DNA of 34,826 bases from Rubrivivax sp. (GCA_016788525.1 JAEUPD010000059.1:1-34826), one strand, 5' to 3'; shown: positions 16,865-25,501, numbered from the stretch's first letter. The notes: a model not told the origin generated them from the letters alone. Numbers and translations: made by a program.

Positions 16865-17785
16865 TCAGCCCAGCGACCGCCGCGGATCCGGCTTTGCCGG
16901 GCCGCTGGCGGTGCCCCCTGGGGGGAGGCGACCGAAGGTCGCTTCGGGGGGGGCGTGGTTCCCCATATAGATCGCCTGCACCTGCGCGTCGTTCTCGATC
17001 TGCTCGGGCGTGCCGGTCTTCAGCACCTGCCCGTTGTGCATCACGGTCACCTTTTCGGTGACGCGCAGCGCGATGTCCAGGTCGTGCTCGATGAGCACGT
17101 AGCTCATGTGTGCCGGCAGCGAGCGCAGCAGCGCCACCAGCTCGCGCCGCTCGGCGGGCGACAGGCCCGCCGCCGGCTCGTCGAAAAGGATCAGGCGCGG
17201 CGCGCCGGCCAGCGCCATGCCGATCTCCAGCTGGCGCTGCTGGCCGTGCGCGAGGTTGGCCACGAACTCGCCGGCGATGTGGGCGAGGCGCGCGCGTTCG
17301 AGCAGCTCTTCGGTGGCGCGCTGCGAGGCGTGCGTCGGCCCGGGCCGGCGGAACGAATAGCGGCCGCTGGCCACGCCCCGCACGGCGAGAAAGAGGTTGT
17401 CGCGCACCGTGAGCTCGCGGAACAGCAGCGAACTCTGGTAGGTGCGGCGCAAGCCCTTGCGGATGCGTTCGTGCGGCGGCAGTTCGGTGATGTCTTCGCC
17501 GAAGAAGCGGATGCGGCCCGCAGTGGGGGGGAAGTCGCCGGTGATGGTGTTGAACAGCGTCGTCTTGCCGGCGCCGTTGCTGCCCAGCACCGCGTACTTC
17601 TGACCCGCCGCCACCGACAGCGACACGTCGTCCACAGCCTTCAGCGCACCAAAGGCACGCGTGACGTTCTCGAGCACCAGCGCGTCGTTGGAGGCGAGCG
17701 TGCCGATGGCGTGAGCCGGCGCCCCGCCGCGCGCGAGGTTGCGCGCGGCGGGGTTTGTCGATCGCAGCTGTGTGATCGAAGCCAT
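16865..17785 (-). CDS. LivG-like ABC transporter ATP-binding protein
   Basis: A 306-residue branched-chain-amino-acid-type (HAAT family) ATPase. It has Walker A GSNGAGKTT, Q-loop TYQSS, signature LAHGQQRQLEIGMALAGAPRLILFDEPAAGLS including Walker B, and H-loop IEHDLDIALRV. Residues 1-35 are an unusual Ser/Ala-rich extension, and the ATG has no clear ribosome binding site, so the true start could lie further in. The last 28 or so residues (from PPEATFGRLPPGG to the stop) are encoded by a copy of an intergenic repeat that also lies just upstream of the gene. Its partners are the LivF fusion, the LivH and LivM permeases and the LivK receptor of the same run. The transported substrate is unknown. 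Confidence 0.93.
   Translation of the reverse strand: MASITQLRSTNPAARNLARGGAPAHAIGTLASNDALVLENVTRAFGALKAVDDVSLSVAAGQKYAVLGSNGAGKTTLFNTITGDFPPTAGRIRFFGEDITELPPHERIRKGLRRTYQSSLLFRELTVRDNLFLAVRGVASGRYSFRRPGPTHASQRATEELLERARLAHIAGEFVANLAHGQQRQLEIGMALAGAPRLILFDEPAAGLSPAERRELVALLRSLPAHMSYVLIEHDLDIALRVTEKVTVMHNGQVLKTGTPEQIENDAQVQAIYMGNHAPPEATFGRLPPGGTASGPAKPDPRRSLG
16866..16953. repeat. Intergenic-type repeat inside the 3' end of livG-like gene
   Basis: This segment runs from CAGCCCAGCGACCGCCG through a CCGGCTTTGCCGG hairpin and CCCCTGGGGGG to a CCGAAGGTCGCTTCGG dyad. The same order of words is found upstream of the gene at 17801-17914. Here the repeat is read as the C-terminal codons of the ATPase. 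Confidence 0.7.
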
Positions 17786-17800
17786 TTGCTACAGCGAAGC

Positions 17801-17914
17801 CAGCCAAGCGGCCGCTGCGGACCCGGCCTTGCCGGTCCGCAGGCGTCGCCCCCGGAGCACTCGAAGAATCCTCTTCGAGGGCTCGGCGGGAGGCGCCGAA
17901 GGCGCTTCGGGGGA
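17801..17914. repeat. Intergenic repeat with three hairpins between LivK- and LivG-like genes
   Basis: This is the second copy of the repeat at 16866-16953. It contains a 12-base-pair stem with one bulge at 17815-17842 (CTGCGGAC with its partner TCCGCAG around CTT), a perfect 8-base-pair hairpin CTCGAAGA(17860-17867)/TCTTCGAG(17872-17879) absent from the other copy, and CCGAAG/CTTCGG near 17888-17902. On the minus strand it falls in the mRNA between the receptor and ATPase genes. It could stabilise or attenuate the message. Confidence 0.7.
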
Positions 17915-17922
17915 AGCCATGT

Positions 17923-19176
17923 TCAGGGGCAGTTCGGCTCGTCGCGCGAACCGATCTTGAACTGGTCCTTCGGAATGCCCAGCAGTTGCTCGACGTTGTC
18001 GACCTTGCGCAGCACCTTGGTGACCAGGCCACCCTTTGCGTCCTTGACCACTTCGGTGACGAAGGTGGTGCCGATCGCCTGGCGGTTGCCGTCCAGCCGG
18101 ATGTCGCCGGTGGGGCCCTTCAACACCAGCTTGGACAGCGCCTCGCGGTACTTCATCTGGCCGCCGGCGAGGTCGCCCTTCACGGCGTCGAGTGCGTCGA
18201 GCGCGGCCTTCATGTTGACGTGATAGACGAAGGCAAACAGGCTCGGGCTCGGGAAGCCGCCCTTTTCAACCGGAAAGTGCTTCTTGTAGTCGGCGACGAA
18301 GGCCTTCCACTCGGCGCCGTCGTAGGCATCGGCCACCGGGCCGGCGCTGATCGTGCCCACGAGAGAATCGCGCCGCTTGCCGCGATAGTTGAGGATGTCC
18401 TGGCTGACGGTGATGCTGCCGCCCATCATCGGCTTGTCGCCGCCCGCGGCTTCGTACTGGTTGAGGAAGTTCACCGCGTCGGCGCCACCCAGCACCACGA
18501 GCAGCGCGTCGACATCCTTCGGGATGCGCGCGATGGTCGACGCGTAGTCCTTGCCACCCAGCGGTACCCAGGCCTTGACCGGCACCTTTCCGCCCAGGCG
18601 GCAGAACTCGGCCATGAAGCCTTGCACCTGCGAGTACGGGAACGCGTAGTCCTCGGCGATGACCATCACGCGCTTGTAGCCCTTGTCGATGGCCGCCTTG
18701 CCCAGGCCCACCATCCACTGCGCACCCTCGGTGTTGAAGCGGTAGAAATTGGGGCTGGGGTCTTGCAGCGTCGTGGCCTGCGCACCGCTGCCGCCATTGA
18801 TGAAGGTGACGCCCGGCTGTGTCTTGCTGTAGTTCTTGACGGCGATGCCTTCGCTGCCGGACAGCGGGCCGACCATGATGTCGACCTTGTCCTGCTCGAC
18901 GAGCTTGCGCGTGGCGTTCACGGCCACGTCGGGGTTGGCATTCGAGCTGCCCTTGATGATCTCCACCTTGCGGCCTGCGACCGTGCCGCCGCGCTGGATG
19001 AGCGCGAGCTCGGCACCGCGCATTCCGTCGGCGCCACCTGCGGCAAACGGGCCTTCGAGGGTTGCCAGCAGGCCGATCTTGATCGGCGCGCCCTGCGCCC
19101 AGGCGGCGCCGCTGATCGCGACCGCAGCGGCCGCACCCAACACAGAACGCATCAACACACGCTTGGTCACTTTCAC
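17923..19176 (-). CDS. LivK-like ABC transporter substrate-binding protein
   Basis: A 417-residue periplasmic receptor of the HAAT family (periplasmic binding protein type 1 fold). It starts at a GTG with AGGAG 7 bases upstream. The signal peptide is about residues 1-28, ending AWA before QGAPIKIGLLATLEGPFAAGG, the normal mature start. Further family marks are ELALIQRGGTVAGRKVEII, VDIMVGPLSGSEGIAVKNY, FINGGSGAQATTLQ and VDALLVVLGGADAVNFLNQY. It is followed in the run by the LivG- and LivF-like ATPases and preceded by LivM. Such receptors bind branched-chain amino acids, amides, urea or aromatic acids. The ligand cannot be read here. Confidence 0.95.
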   Translation of the reverse strand: MKVTKRVLMRSVLGAAAAVAISGAAWAQGAPIKIGLLATLEGPFAAGGADGMRGAELALIQRGGTVAGRKVEIIKGSSNANPDVAVNATRKLVEQDKVDIMVGPLSGSEGIAVKNYSKTQPGVTFINGGSGAQATTLQDPSPNFYRFNTEGAQWMVGLGKAAIDKGYKRVMVIAEDYAFPYSQVQGFMAEFCRLGGKVPVKAWVPLGGKDYASTIARIPKDVDALLVVLGGADAVNFLNQYEAAGGDKPMMGGSITVSQDILNYRGKRRDSLVGTISAGPVADAYDGAEWKAFVADYKKHFPVEKGGFPSPSLFAFVYHVNMKAALDALDAVKGDLAGGQMKYREALSKLVLKGPTGDIRLDGNRQAIGTTFVTEVVKDAKGGLVTKVLRKVDNVEQLLGIPKDQFKIGSRDEPNCP

Positions 19177-19202
19177 GCTTTGTCTCCTAGACAGGTTGCA
19201 GG

Positions 19203-20342
19203 TCACGGCCTGCGCACCGCCTCGGGGCCGAAGCGCTGACGCAACTTCGACCACAAGCCGAGCAGGCCGTCGGGGGAAAACAGCACGATGGCGAGAAACA
19301 CGACGCCGATCACGAGGTTGAAGCGTTCGCGGTCGATGACGTCGATGGCGAAGGTCTGCAGCAGCACGAACACGATGGCGCCGAGGAATGCGCCGATCGG
19401 GTGCCGCATGCCGCCGAGCACGGCGATGACCAGGATGTTGATCAGCCAGCCGGTGCCCACCGAGTTGGGCGAGATGAGGCCGTTGTACCAGGTGAAGAGG
19501 ATGCCGCCGACCGCGGCGACGAGGCCCGAGAGCGCGTAGGCCGCCACACGATGCGCGACGACGTTGTAGCCGAGCGCGGCCATGCGCCGCGGGTTGTCGC
19601 GGATGCCTTGCATCGCAATGCCGAAGGGCGCGCGCACGAGCCACTTGACGAGCAGGTAGCCGGCCAGGCTGAGCGCCAGCGCGAGGAAGTAGAAGGGCAG
19701 CGGGTCGCGCCAGTTGACGTCCAGCACGACGGGTGGATAGACCTTCTGGAAGCCCTGGAAGCCGTTGAACAGCGAGTAGTTCTGCAGCACCAGGTAGTAG
19801 AACGCCACGCCGATGGCCAGCGTGATCATGATGGTGTAGATGCCTTCGGTGCGCACCGACAGCCACCCGATGAGGGTGGCGATGGCCACCGAGATGGCCA
19901 GCGCGAAGGGCACCACCACCCACCACGGCCAGGCGAGACTGATGCTCTGCGCGCTGGGGCCGAGGATGGAGACGACGTAGCCGGCGATGCCGGCCACGGT
20001 CATCTGCGCCAGCGAGATCATGCCGCCGTAGCCGCCGAGGAAGGTGAGCGACAGCGCGATGAGGCCGAGCGCGAGTGCCTGCCCGGCGATCTGGAAGGTG
20101 AAGAAGGGGGTGGCGAAGAAGGGGTAGAGCAGGGCGAAGGCGAGCACGAAGACGTGGCGCGCGCTCAGGTGCGCCCAGAGGAACTTGAGCCAGCGGGGGG
20201 CGTCGCTGTTGGCGTACGGGTCGACGGTGGGCAGGCCGGTGGCGGCACGCGCTAACGATGCGGTGGCCTTGGGTAGCGGCAGCGGCCTTGCGGCAGCGGC
20301 AAGGCCGGTGTTCATGGCGCGGCGCCAGTAGGCGGCGCTCAT
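19203..20342 (-). CDS. LivM-like ABC transporter permease
   Basis: A 379-residue inner-membrane permease of the HAAT type. An Ala/Pro-rich cytoplasmic N-terminus of about 60 residues is followed by about ten hydrophobic segments. Family words are ALGLIALSLTFLGGYGGMISLAQMTVAGIAGY, the RAPFGIAMQGIRDNPRRMAALGYNV loop (the ATPase-contact region) and GTGWLINILVIAVLGGMRHPIGAFLGA. GAGGAA lies 9 bases before the ATG at 20342, which supports this start over the ATG 9 codons later. It is separated from the livH-like gene by 724 bases of repeats, unusual for genes whose products form one complex. Confidence 0.94.
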   Translation of the reverse strand: MSAAYWRRAMNTGLAAAARPLPLPKATASLARAATGLPTVDPYANSDAPRWLKFLWAHLSARHVFVLAFALLYPFFATPFFTFQIAGQALALGLIALSLTFLGGYGGMISLAQMTVAGIAGYVVSILGPSAQSISLAWPWWVVVPFALAISVAIATLIGWLSVRTEGIYTIMITLAIGVAFYYLVLQNYSLFNGFQGFQKVYPPVVLDVNWRDPLPFYFLALALSLAGYLLVKWLVRAPFGIAMQGIRDNPRRMAALGYNVVAHRVAAYALSGLVAAVGGILFTWYNGLISPNSVGTGWLINILVIAVLGGMRHPIGAFLGAIVFVLLQTFAIDVIDRERFNLVIGVVFLAIVLFSPDGLLGLWSKLRQRFGPEAVRRP

Positions 20343-21066
20343 GGTGGTGTTCCTCGGCTGGCGTACGGAGGTTGCGGCGGCAAGGCAGCGGGCGGCACGG
20401 CGCCGGCGCTTAGCTGCGGCGGTCGGCCGCTTCGCGGCCGACTTCCCTGGCCTTGCAGGCCGCGCCGGGCCTTGCGGCCCGGCCGCTCGCCAGGCACAAA
20501 CAGTCCCCCGGACTGTTTGTGTCCGGGCTCGCCTGCTCGGGCTTCTGGCCCGCGCCCCAACTCGCTCCGCTCACTGCGTTCGCTCTGCTCAAACAATGGG
20601 CGCGAGTCAGATGTGGATGCGCGCGAGTACGCGCGCGGCCAGAAGCCCTGCGCTGCTCGGCGCCGCAGATGCGCGCCAGCACCGTGCCGCCCGCTGCCTT
20701 GCGGCATGCGTTGCGGCGACCGGACCATCGATTGCCGCACGGTTTGCTGCTCAGGCGCGGGGGGGCCAGCCGCTGCCGCGCATCTGCGGCGCCGAGCAGC
20801 GCAGAACTCTTGGCCTGCGCGTGTACTCGCGCGCCTCCACATCTGACTCGCGCAGCTGTCCGAGTAGCACGAGCGAAGCGAGTGCAACGAGTTCTGCGCG
20901 CAGGCCAAGAGTTCGAGCAGCGCAGGGGAGTCGGCCGCTGTGCGGCCGACCGCCGCAGCTAAGCGGCAGCGGCTGGCCCACCCGCGCCTGAGCCGCCCCA
21001 ACGGTTGAAGGCCGCGCCCAGCCACGGCAACCCCGAGCGTCATGCCAGCTATTCCGCACACGCCGC
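20343..21066. repeat. Nested inverted-repeat block between livH-like and livM-like genes
   Basis: No supported gene lies in these 724 bases. Instead, six segment pairs are inverted copies of one another: 20381-20400 with 20682-20701 (perfect, 20 bases), 20409-20442 with 20930-20963 (34 bases, 3 central mismatches), 20600-20645 with 20809-20853 (few mismatches), 20648-20675 with 20777-20804 (perfect, 28 bases), 20749-20777 with 20965-20993 (29 bases, 1 mismatch) and 20804-20821 with 20897-20914 (perfect, 18 bases). A separate hairpin lies at 20496-20520. Open frames across it (for example 20341-20991 on the plus strand and 20339-21070 on the minus strand) are repeat translations rich in Ala, Arg and Cys, without a family pattern. 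Confidence 0.9.
20496..20520. other. Perfect hairpin inside the repeat block
   Basis: ACAAACAGTC (20496-20505) and GACTGTTTGT (20511-20520) form a perfect 10-base-pair stem around CCCCG. One further C-G pair extends it at 20495/20521. It is less GC-rich than its surroundings and is the strongest local hairpin of the block. In the minus-strand mRNA it would lie between the two permease genes. No T-tract of terminator type follows on either strand. Confidence 0.75.
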
Positions 21067-22020
21067 TCATGCCGCCTTCCCCATGATCCCCCGCGGCCGA
21101 AACGCCAGCACCAGCACCAGGATCACGAACGTGAACACCACCGAGTAGGTCGGCGCGTAAGCCAACCCATACGTCTCAGCCAAACCCAATATCACCGCCC
21201 CGATGGCTGCGCCCACCACCGAGCCCATGCCGCCGACGATCACCACGATCAGCGAGGCCAGCAGCAGCCGCGTGTCCTCGCCGGGCACCATCGACAACTC
21301 CACTGCGCCGATCACGCCGCCGATGCCTGCGAGTCCCGCGCCCAGCATGAAGGTGATCGCGAACACCAGGTTCACGTTCACGCCCGCGGCGGCCAGCATC
21401 GCGCGGTCGTCCACGCCGGCGCGGATCATCGTGCCGACCTTGGTGCGGTTGAGCAGCCACCACAGGAACACGCCGATGGCGATGCCGAAGCCCAGCAGGC
21501 TCAGCCGATAGGCCGAATACGCGCGGATCACCGGGATGTCGCGGATGGGCCCCTGCAGCCACGCGGGTGCCTCCATCTGATGCACCTGGCCGGTGAAGAT
21601 CCACAGCAGGATGTCGGCAATGACGATGGAAAGCCCGATCGTCACCATCGTCTGCCGCAGCTCCTCGCCTTGCATGTGGCGCAGGATCAGCACCTGGATC
21701 AAGAGGCCGACGACCGCCGCGGCGAGAAAGCCGCCGGCCATCGCCAGGATCCACCAGCCGGTCTTCTCGGCAATGGTGAAGGCGATGTACCCGCCCAGCA
21801 GGTACAACGAGCCGTGCGCGAGGTTGACGTTGCGCATGAGGCCGAACACCAGCGTGAAACCGCTGGCGACGATGAAGTACAGCGAAGCCAGCGTCAGCCC
21901 GTTGAGCAGCGTGAGCAGGTACAGGCGCGCGTTGTCGGCCAGCGCCCACAGCGAGAACACCGCGATCGGGCCGCCGATCAGCAGCCACAGCAGCCAGCGG
22001 ATGCGCTGCGAACGTGTCAC
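21067..22020 (-). CDS. LivH-like ABC transporter permease
   Basis: A 317-residue inner-membrane permease of the HAAT type, with about eight hydrophobic segments. Family words are LLNGLTLASLYFIVASGFTLVFGLMRNVNLAHGSLYLLGGYIA near the start, LRQTMVTIGLSIVIAD, the ATPase-contact loop RTKVGTMIRAGVDDRAMLAAAGVNV, and the end FRPRGIMGK. The start is a GTG whose last two bases form part of the stop codon of the preceding amidohydrolase gene (GTGA overlap at 22017-22020). This tight coupling ties the enzymes to the transporter. Confidence 0.95.
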   Translation of the reverse strand: MTRSQRIRWLLWLLIGGPIAVFSLWALADNARLYLLTLLNGLTLASLYFIVASGFTLVFGLMRNVNLAHGSLYLLGGYIAFTIAEKTGWWILAMAGGFLAAAVVGLLIQVLILRHMQGEELRQTMVTIGLSIVIADILLWIFTGQVHQMEAPAWLQGPIRDIPVIRAYSAYRLSLLGFGIAIGVFLWWLLNRTKVGTMIRAGVDDRAMLAAAGVNVNLVFAITFMLGAGLAGIGGVIGAVELSMVPGEDTRLLLASLIVVIVGGMGSVVGAAIGAVILGLAETYGLAYAPTYSVVFTFVILVLVLAFRPRGIMGKAA

Positions 22021-23300
22021 GCGGCGCGCTCCCAGGCCCGCGCGTTCACCGGCGGTGACTTCGCAAACTGCCCATCCTTCATCACTGCGAGGATGCGTTT
22101 GGGGTCGCGCAGGATGCCGATGTTGGCCAGCGGGTCACCGTCGAGCAGCAGCAGATCCGCGAGATAGCCCTCCTTCACGAGGCCCAGTTCACCCGGCCGC
22201 ATCATCACCTGCCCGCCGTACAGCGTGCACGAGCGAATGGCCTCCATTGGCGTGAAACCCAGGTGCTTGATGAAGAGCTCCAGGTCGCGCATGTTCTGCA
22301 GGTGGGGGTTGAAGGCGAAGCCGTAGTCGCCGCCGGGCAGCACGCGGATGCCGCGCTTGTGCATGGCCTTCAGGCTCTCGCAGGCGGCGGCCCACTCTTC
22401 CTCGTAGCCCATCTTCACGGCCTGCTCGTGCGTCACGCCCCAGGGCTCGGCTTCCCACAGCAGCGCCCACAGGATGCCGATGCCCGGCGCGACGAACACC
22501 TTGTCCTTGGCCGCCTCCAGCATGTCCAGCGCCTCTTCATCGGTGAAGCTGGCGTGGTAGATGAGGTGGATGCCGTGGCGCAGCGCCTGCTTGATGCTCT
22601 CGCAGCTGCGCGCGTGCACGATGATGCGCTTGCCGCGCATCTTCACTTCCTCGGCCGCGGCGGCGACTTCGGCATCGGTCATCCAGGTCGTCTTGGCGTC
22701 CGCACCGGGCACGAAGTTGTCGCCGGAGACGTTCAGCTTGATCGAGTCGACGCCGTACTTCAGGAACATGCGCACCACGCGGCGCATGTCCTCCGCGCCG
22801 TTGACCACCTGGCCGAAGCTGAAGTCGGGAAAGGGCAGGTGCGGCAGCATCTCGTCGCCCAGCCCCCCGGGCACGGTGATCTCCTGGCTGGCCGCCAGGT
22901 AGCGCGGGCCGGGAATCTGGCCGCTGTCGATGGCGTTGCGGATCACCACGTCCAGCCGCGGCTTGGCGCAGGCCGCGCCCAGGCAGCTGGTGAAGCCGGC
23001 TTCAAGGTAGCGCCGGGCGACCTTCGCACTCCACAGCACATGCTCTTCCAGCGGCATGGTCTGGATGGCGCCGAGCGTGGCCGCATCATTCCAGCTGAAG
23101 TGCGTGTGCGCCTCGCACATGCCGGGCATCAGCGTGGCGCCGGCGCCGTCGATGACGGTGGCGCTGCCCGGTGCGATGGGCGCGGTGCTGCGCCCCACCT
23201 GGCGGATGCGGTTGCCGCTGACCAGCACGCTGCCGGTGTAGGGGGCGTTCTGGCCCGTGCCGTCGAGGATGCGGACGTTGGTGAAGAGGGTGTCGGCCAT
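22017..23300 (-). CDS. Amidohydrolase-superfamily hydrolase, copy 1
   Basis: A 427-residue amidohydrolase of the binuclear-metal type (imidazolonepropionase/prolidase-like group). Predicted metal ligands are H65 and H67 (EAHTHFSWND), the bridging carboxylated lysine K188 (KYGVDSIKLNVSG), H229 (IVHARS), H249 (IYHASF) and D325 (PGGDYGFA). All are present. The N-terminal small beta domain starts MADTLFTNVRILDG. A GAGGAGA site lies about 9 bases upstream of the ATG. It is a tandem duplicate of the next upstream gene, sharing start, ligands and length class. It probably hydrolyses a cyclic amide, lactam or dipeptide-like substrate in the cytoplasm, but specificity is not readable. Confidence 0.93.
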   Translation of the reverse strand: MADTLFTNVRILDGTGQNAPYTGSVLVSGNRIRQVGRSTAPIAPGSATVIDGAGATLMPGMCEAHTHFSWNDAATLGAIQTMPLEEHVLWSAKVARRYLEAGFTSCLGAACAKPRLDVVIRNAIDSGQIPGPRYLAASQEITVPGGLGDEMLPHLPFPDFSFGQVVNGAEDMRRVVRMFLKYGVDSIKLNVSGDNFVPGADAKTTWMTDAEVAAAAEEVKMRGKRIIVHARSCESIKQALRHGIHLIYHASFTDEEALDMLEAAKDKVFVAPGIGILWALLWEAEPWGVTHEQAVKMGYEEEWAAACESLKAMHKRGIRVLPGGDYGFAFNPHLQNMRDLELFIKHLGFTPMEAIRSCTLYGGQVMMRPGELGLVKEGYLADLLLLDGDPLANIGILRDPKRILAVMKDGQFAKSPPVNARAWERAA

Positions 23301-23323
23301 GGCGCGGTCTCCTCTCGGTGGCT

Positions 23324-24646
23324 TCAGGCGGCCCAGCGCGTCATCGCCGGCGCGGCGGCGGCGCGGCCGGCGCCCGCGCCCACGCCACGCACCGGCGGCG
23401 CACGGTGGAACTCGCCGTCCTTCATCACGGCGAGGAGGCGCTTCCTGTCCTGCAGGATCGTGATGTCGGTGAGCGGGTCGCCGTCGATCAGCAGGATGTC
23501 GGCGAAGCAGCCCTCGCGGATGTAGCCGATCTCCTTGCCGTGCCCCATCATCGGCCCGCCCCAGGCGGTGGCCGAGAGCAGCGCCTCCATCGTGCTCATG
23601 CCCACGTGCTTGACGAAGTACTCGAGATCCTTGGCGTTGGTGCCGTGCGGTGTCCAGGCGAAGCCGTAGTCGCCGCCGGGCATGATGCGGATGCCGCGCC
23701 GGCGCATCGCCTTCATGCTCTCGATGGCAGCCTCCAGCTCGCGGTGGTAGCCCATCTTCTTCGTCACCTCCGGCGTCAGACCCCAGGCGCTGGCGTGGTG
23801 GCAGGTGTTGATGAGCCACGCGAGACCGGGCGCCACGAAGTGCTTGAACTTCGCGGCCTCCAGCATGTCCAGCGCCTCGGTGTCGGTGAAGCTGGCGTGG
23901 TAGATGACCTCGATGCCCTGCTTGATGCACTCCTTGATCGACCAGGTGCTGCGCGCGTGCGCGGCCACCCGCTTGCCCCAGCGCTTGGCCTCGTCGACGC
24001 AGACGCGGACCTCCTCCTCGGTGAACTGGCTCATCTCCGAGGGCATGCCGGTGATGCTCTCGCCCGAGAGGTTGATCTTGATCTGGTCGACGCCGTACTT
24101 GGCGAACATGCGGATGCAGCGGCGCATCTCCTCGGCGCCGCTGACGATGGCGCCGAACGCGAACTCGTGCTGCGGCAAGTGCGGCGCCGTGGTGTCGCCC
24201 AGACCCCCCGGCACGGTGATCTCCTGGCTGGCGGCGATGTAGCGCGGCCCGACGATCGTGCCGTCGTTGATGGCGTTGCGGATCACCACATCGAGCCGCG
24301 GCTTGGCGGTGGCGGCGCCGACGCAGCTCGTCCAGCCCATGTCGAGGTACTTCCTCGCCACCTGCGCGCACCACAGGATGTGCTCCTCGGGCGGCATGCG
24401 CTGGATGCTGTCGAGCGTGGGCTGGTCGTTCCAGCTGAAGTGCGTGTGCGCCTCGACCATGCCCGGCATCAGGAAGGCGCCGGCGCCGTCGATCACCGTG
24501 GCTCCCGCGATCGGCGGGGTGCGCTGGCCGAAGGCGGTCTTGACGACGCGGCTGATGCGGTTGCCGCTGACCAGCACGTCGCCGGTGAACGGGGTCTCGC
24601 CGCCGCCATCGAAGACGCGCACGTTGGTGAAGAGGGTGTCGGCCAT
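23324..24646 (-). CDS. Amidohydrolase-superfamily hydrolase, copy 2
   Basis: A 440-residue paralogue of the gene that follows it. Metal ligands are H67 and H69 (EAHTHFSWND), K190 (KYGVDQIKINLSGE), H230 (AAHARS), H250 (IYHASF) and D326 (PGGDYGFAW), so both copies should be active binuclear hydrolases. It starts MADTLFTNVRVFDGGG, preceded by an AGGAGG site. The C-terminus carries a 20-residue Ala/Gly-rich extension (GVGAGAGRAAAAPA) that copy 1 lacks. The copies differ mainly around the substrate loops (for example NTCHHASAWGLT against WALLWEAEPWGVT), which suggests related but different substrates. The intergenic spacing to both neighbours is 23 bases. Confidence 0.93.
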   Translation of the reverse strand: MADTLFTNVRVFDGGGETPFTGDVLVSGNRISRVVKTAFGQRTPPIAGATVIDGAGAFLMPGMVEAHTHFSWNDQPTLDSIQRMPPEEHILWCAQVARKYLDMGWTSCVGAATAKPRLDVVIRNAINDGTIVGPRYIAASQEITVPGGLGDTTAPHLPQHEFAFGAIVSGAEEMRRCIRMFAKYGVDQIKINLSGESITGMPSEMSQFTEEEVRVCVDEAKRWGKRVAAHARSTWSIKECIKQGIEVIYHASFTDTEALDMLEAAKFKHFVAPGLAWLINTCHHASAWGLTPEVTKKMGYHRELEAAIESMKAMRRRGIRIMPGGDYGFAWTPHGTNAKDLEYFVKHVGMSTMEALLSATAWGGPMMGHGKEIGYIREGCFADILLIDGDPLTDITILQDRKRLLAVMKDGEFHRAPPVRGVGAGAGRAAAAPAMTRWAA

Positions 24647-24669
24647 GGGCGAAGCCTCCTGCGGGTTGG

Positions 24670-25491
24670 TCAGCGCGCGCGCTCGAGGAAGTCGCGCAGC
24701 ACGCGTTGCGACTCGGCCGGGCGCTCCAGCGTGGGCCAGTGTCCGCACCGGCCGAAGACCTCGACGCGCGCGTTGGCAAGTCGGCCGGCGAGCTGACGCG
24801 CGCCCGACAGGGGCGTGACCTGGTCCTCGTCGCCGTTGACGATGAGGGTGGGGCACCGGATCAACTCGAGCCGCGCGGCCTGCGCCTCGGCCAGCGCGAT
24901 GCAGTTGCGGGCGAATCCTTCGGCGTCCTGCGCCGCGATGCTGTCACGCACGTAGGCCACGGTGACCGGCTGGCTCTCGCGCGTGGAGGGCGACAGCGCG
25001 AACTGCGAGATGCCCTCGGCGATCTCGAACATGCCTTGCGCCCCCTGGTCCCGCGCGGTCGCGGCGCGGGCGCGCATGTTCTCGCGCTGCGCCGGCACCG
25101 GTTCGGCCATCGCGCCGAAGAGCGCCAGGCTGCGCACGCGCGACGGTTCCTTCGCCGCGACGTGCAGCGCGATGATGGTGCCGAAGCTGTGGCCGACGAG
25201 GTGGGCGCGCGCGATGCCGAGCGCCTCGCACACGCGCAGCACGGCGTCCGCATGCGTCTCGGCGCTGAGGTGGCCGCGGTGGGGCGTCGCTTCGCCCAGC
25301 GCGTAGGCCCTGCACGAGCGGCCTGCGCCCGGCAGCTCGGGCCGCACGCAGCGCCAGCGGCCCAGCGCCGGCAGCAGCGGCGTCCAGGCGTTCATGCTGC
25401 CGCCCAGGCCATGGATGAAGACGAGCGCCTCGGCGCCATCGGTGCCGCCGCGCACGTCGACGGCCATGCGGTCGATCCAGGCGATGCTCAT
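24670..25491 (-). CDS. Alpha/beta hydrolase
   Basis: A 273-residue alpha/beta-fold hydrolase. The oxyanion stretch is FIHGLGGS (25-32), the nucleophile is S102 in GHSFG, the acid is D223 in NGDEDQVTP, and the catalytic histidine is H251 in GRCGHWP. The triad is complete. There is no signal peptide. Members of this shape include enol-lactonases such as PcaD, esterases and C-C bond hydrolases. The position next to a FAH-family hydrolase, 10 bases downstream of it, suggests a degradative pathway. Start context is weak, but the beginning matches the fold well. Confidence 0.93.
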   Translation of the reverse strand: MSIAWIDRMAVDVRGGTDGAEALVFIHGLGGSMNAWTPLLPALGRWRCVRPELPGAGRSCRAYALGEATPHRGHLSAETHADAVLRVCEALGIARAHLVGHSFGTIIALHVAAKEPSRVRSLALFGAMAEPVPAQRENMRARAATARDQGAQGMFEIAEGISQFALSPSTRESQPVTVAYVRDSIAAQDAEGFARNCIALAEAQAARLELIRCPTLIVNGDEDQVTPLSGARQLAGRLANARVEVFGRCGHWPTLERPAESQRVLRDFLERAR

Positions 25492-25501
25492 GTGGGCGTG
25501 C

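Noticed and set aside
20339-21070. Possible genes in the gap between permease genes (for example 243 codons on the minus strand)
   Set aside because: All frames here translate inverted repeats, giving mirrored Cys/Arg-rich words on both strands. No ribosome site or family pattern.
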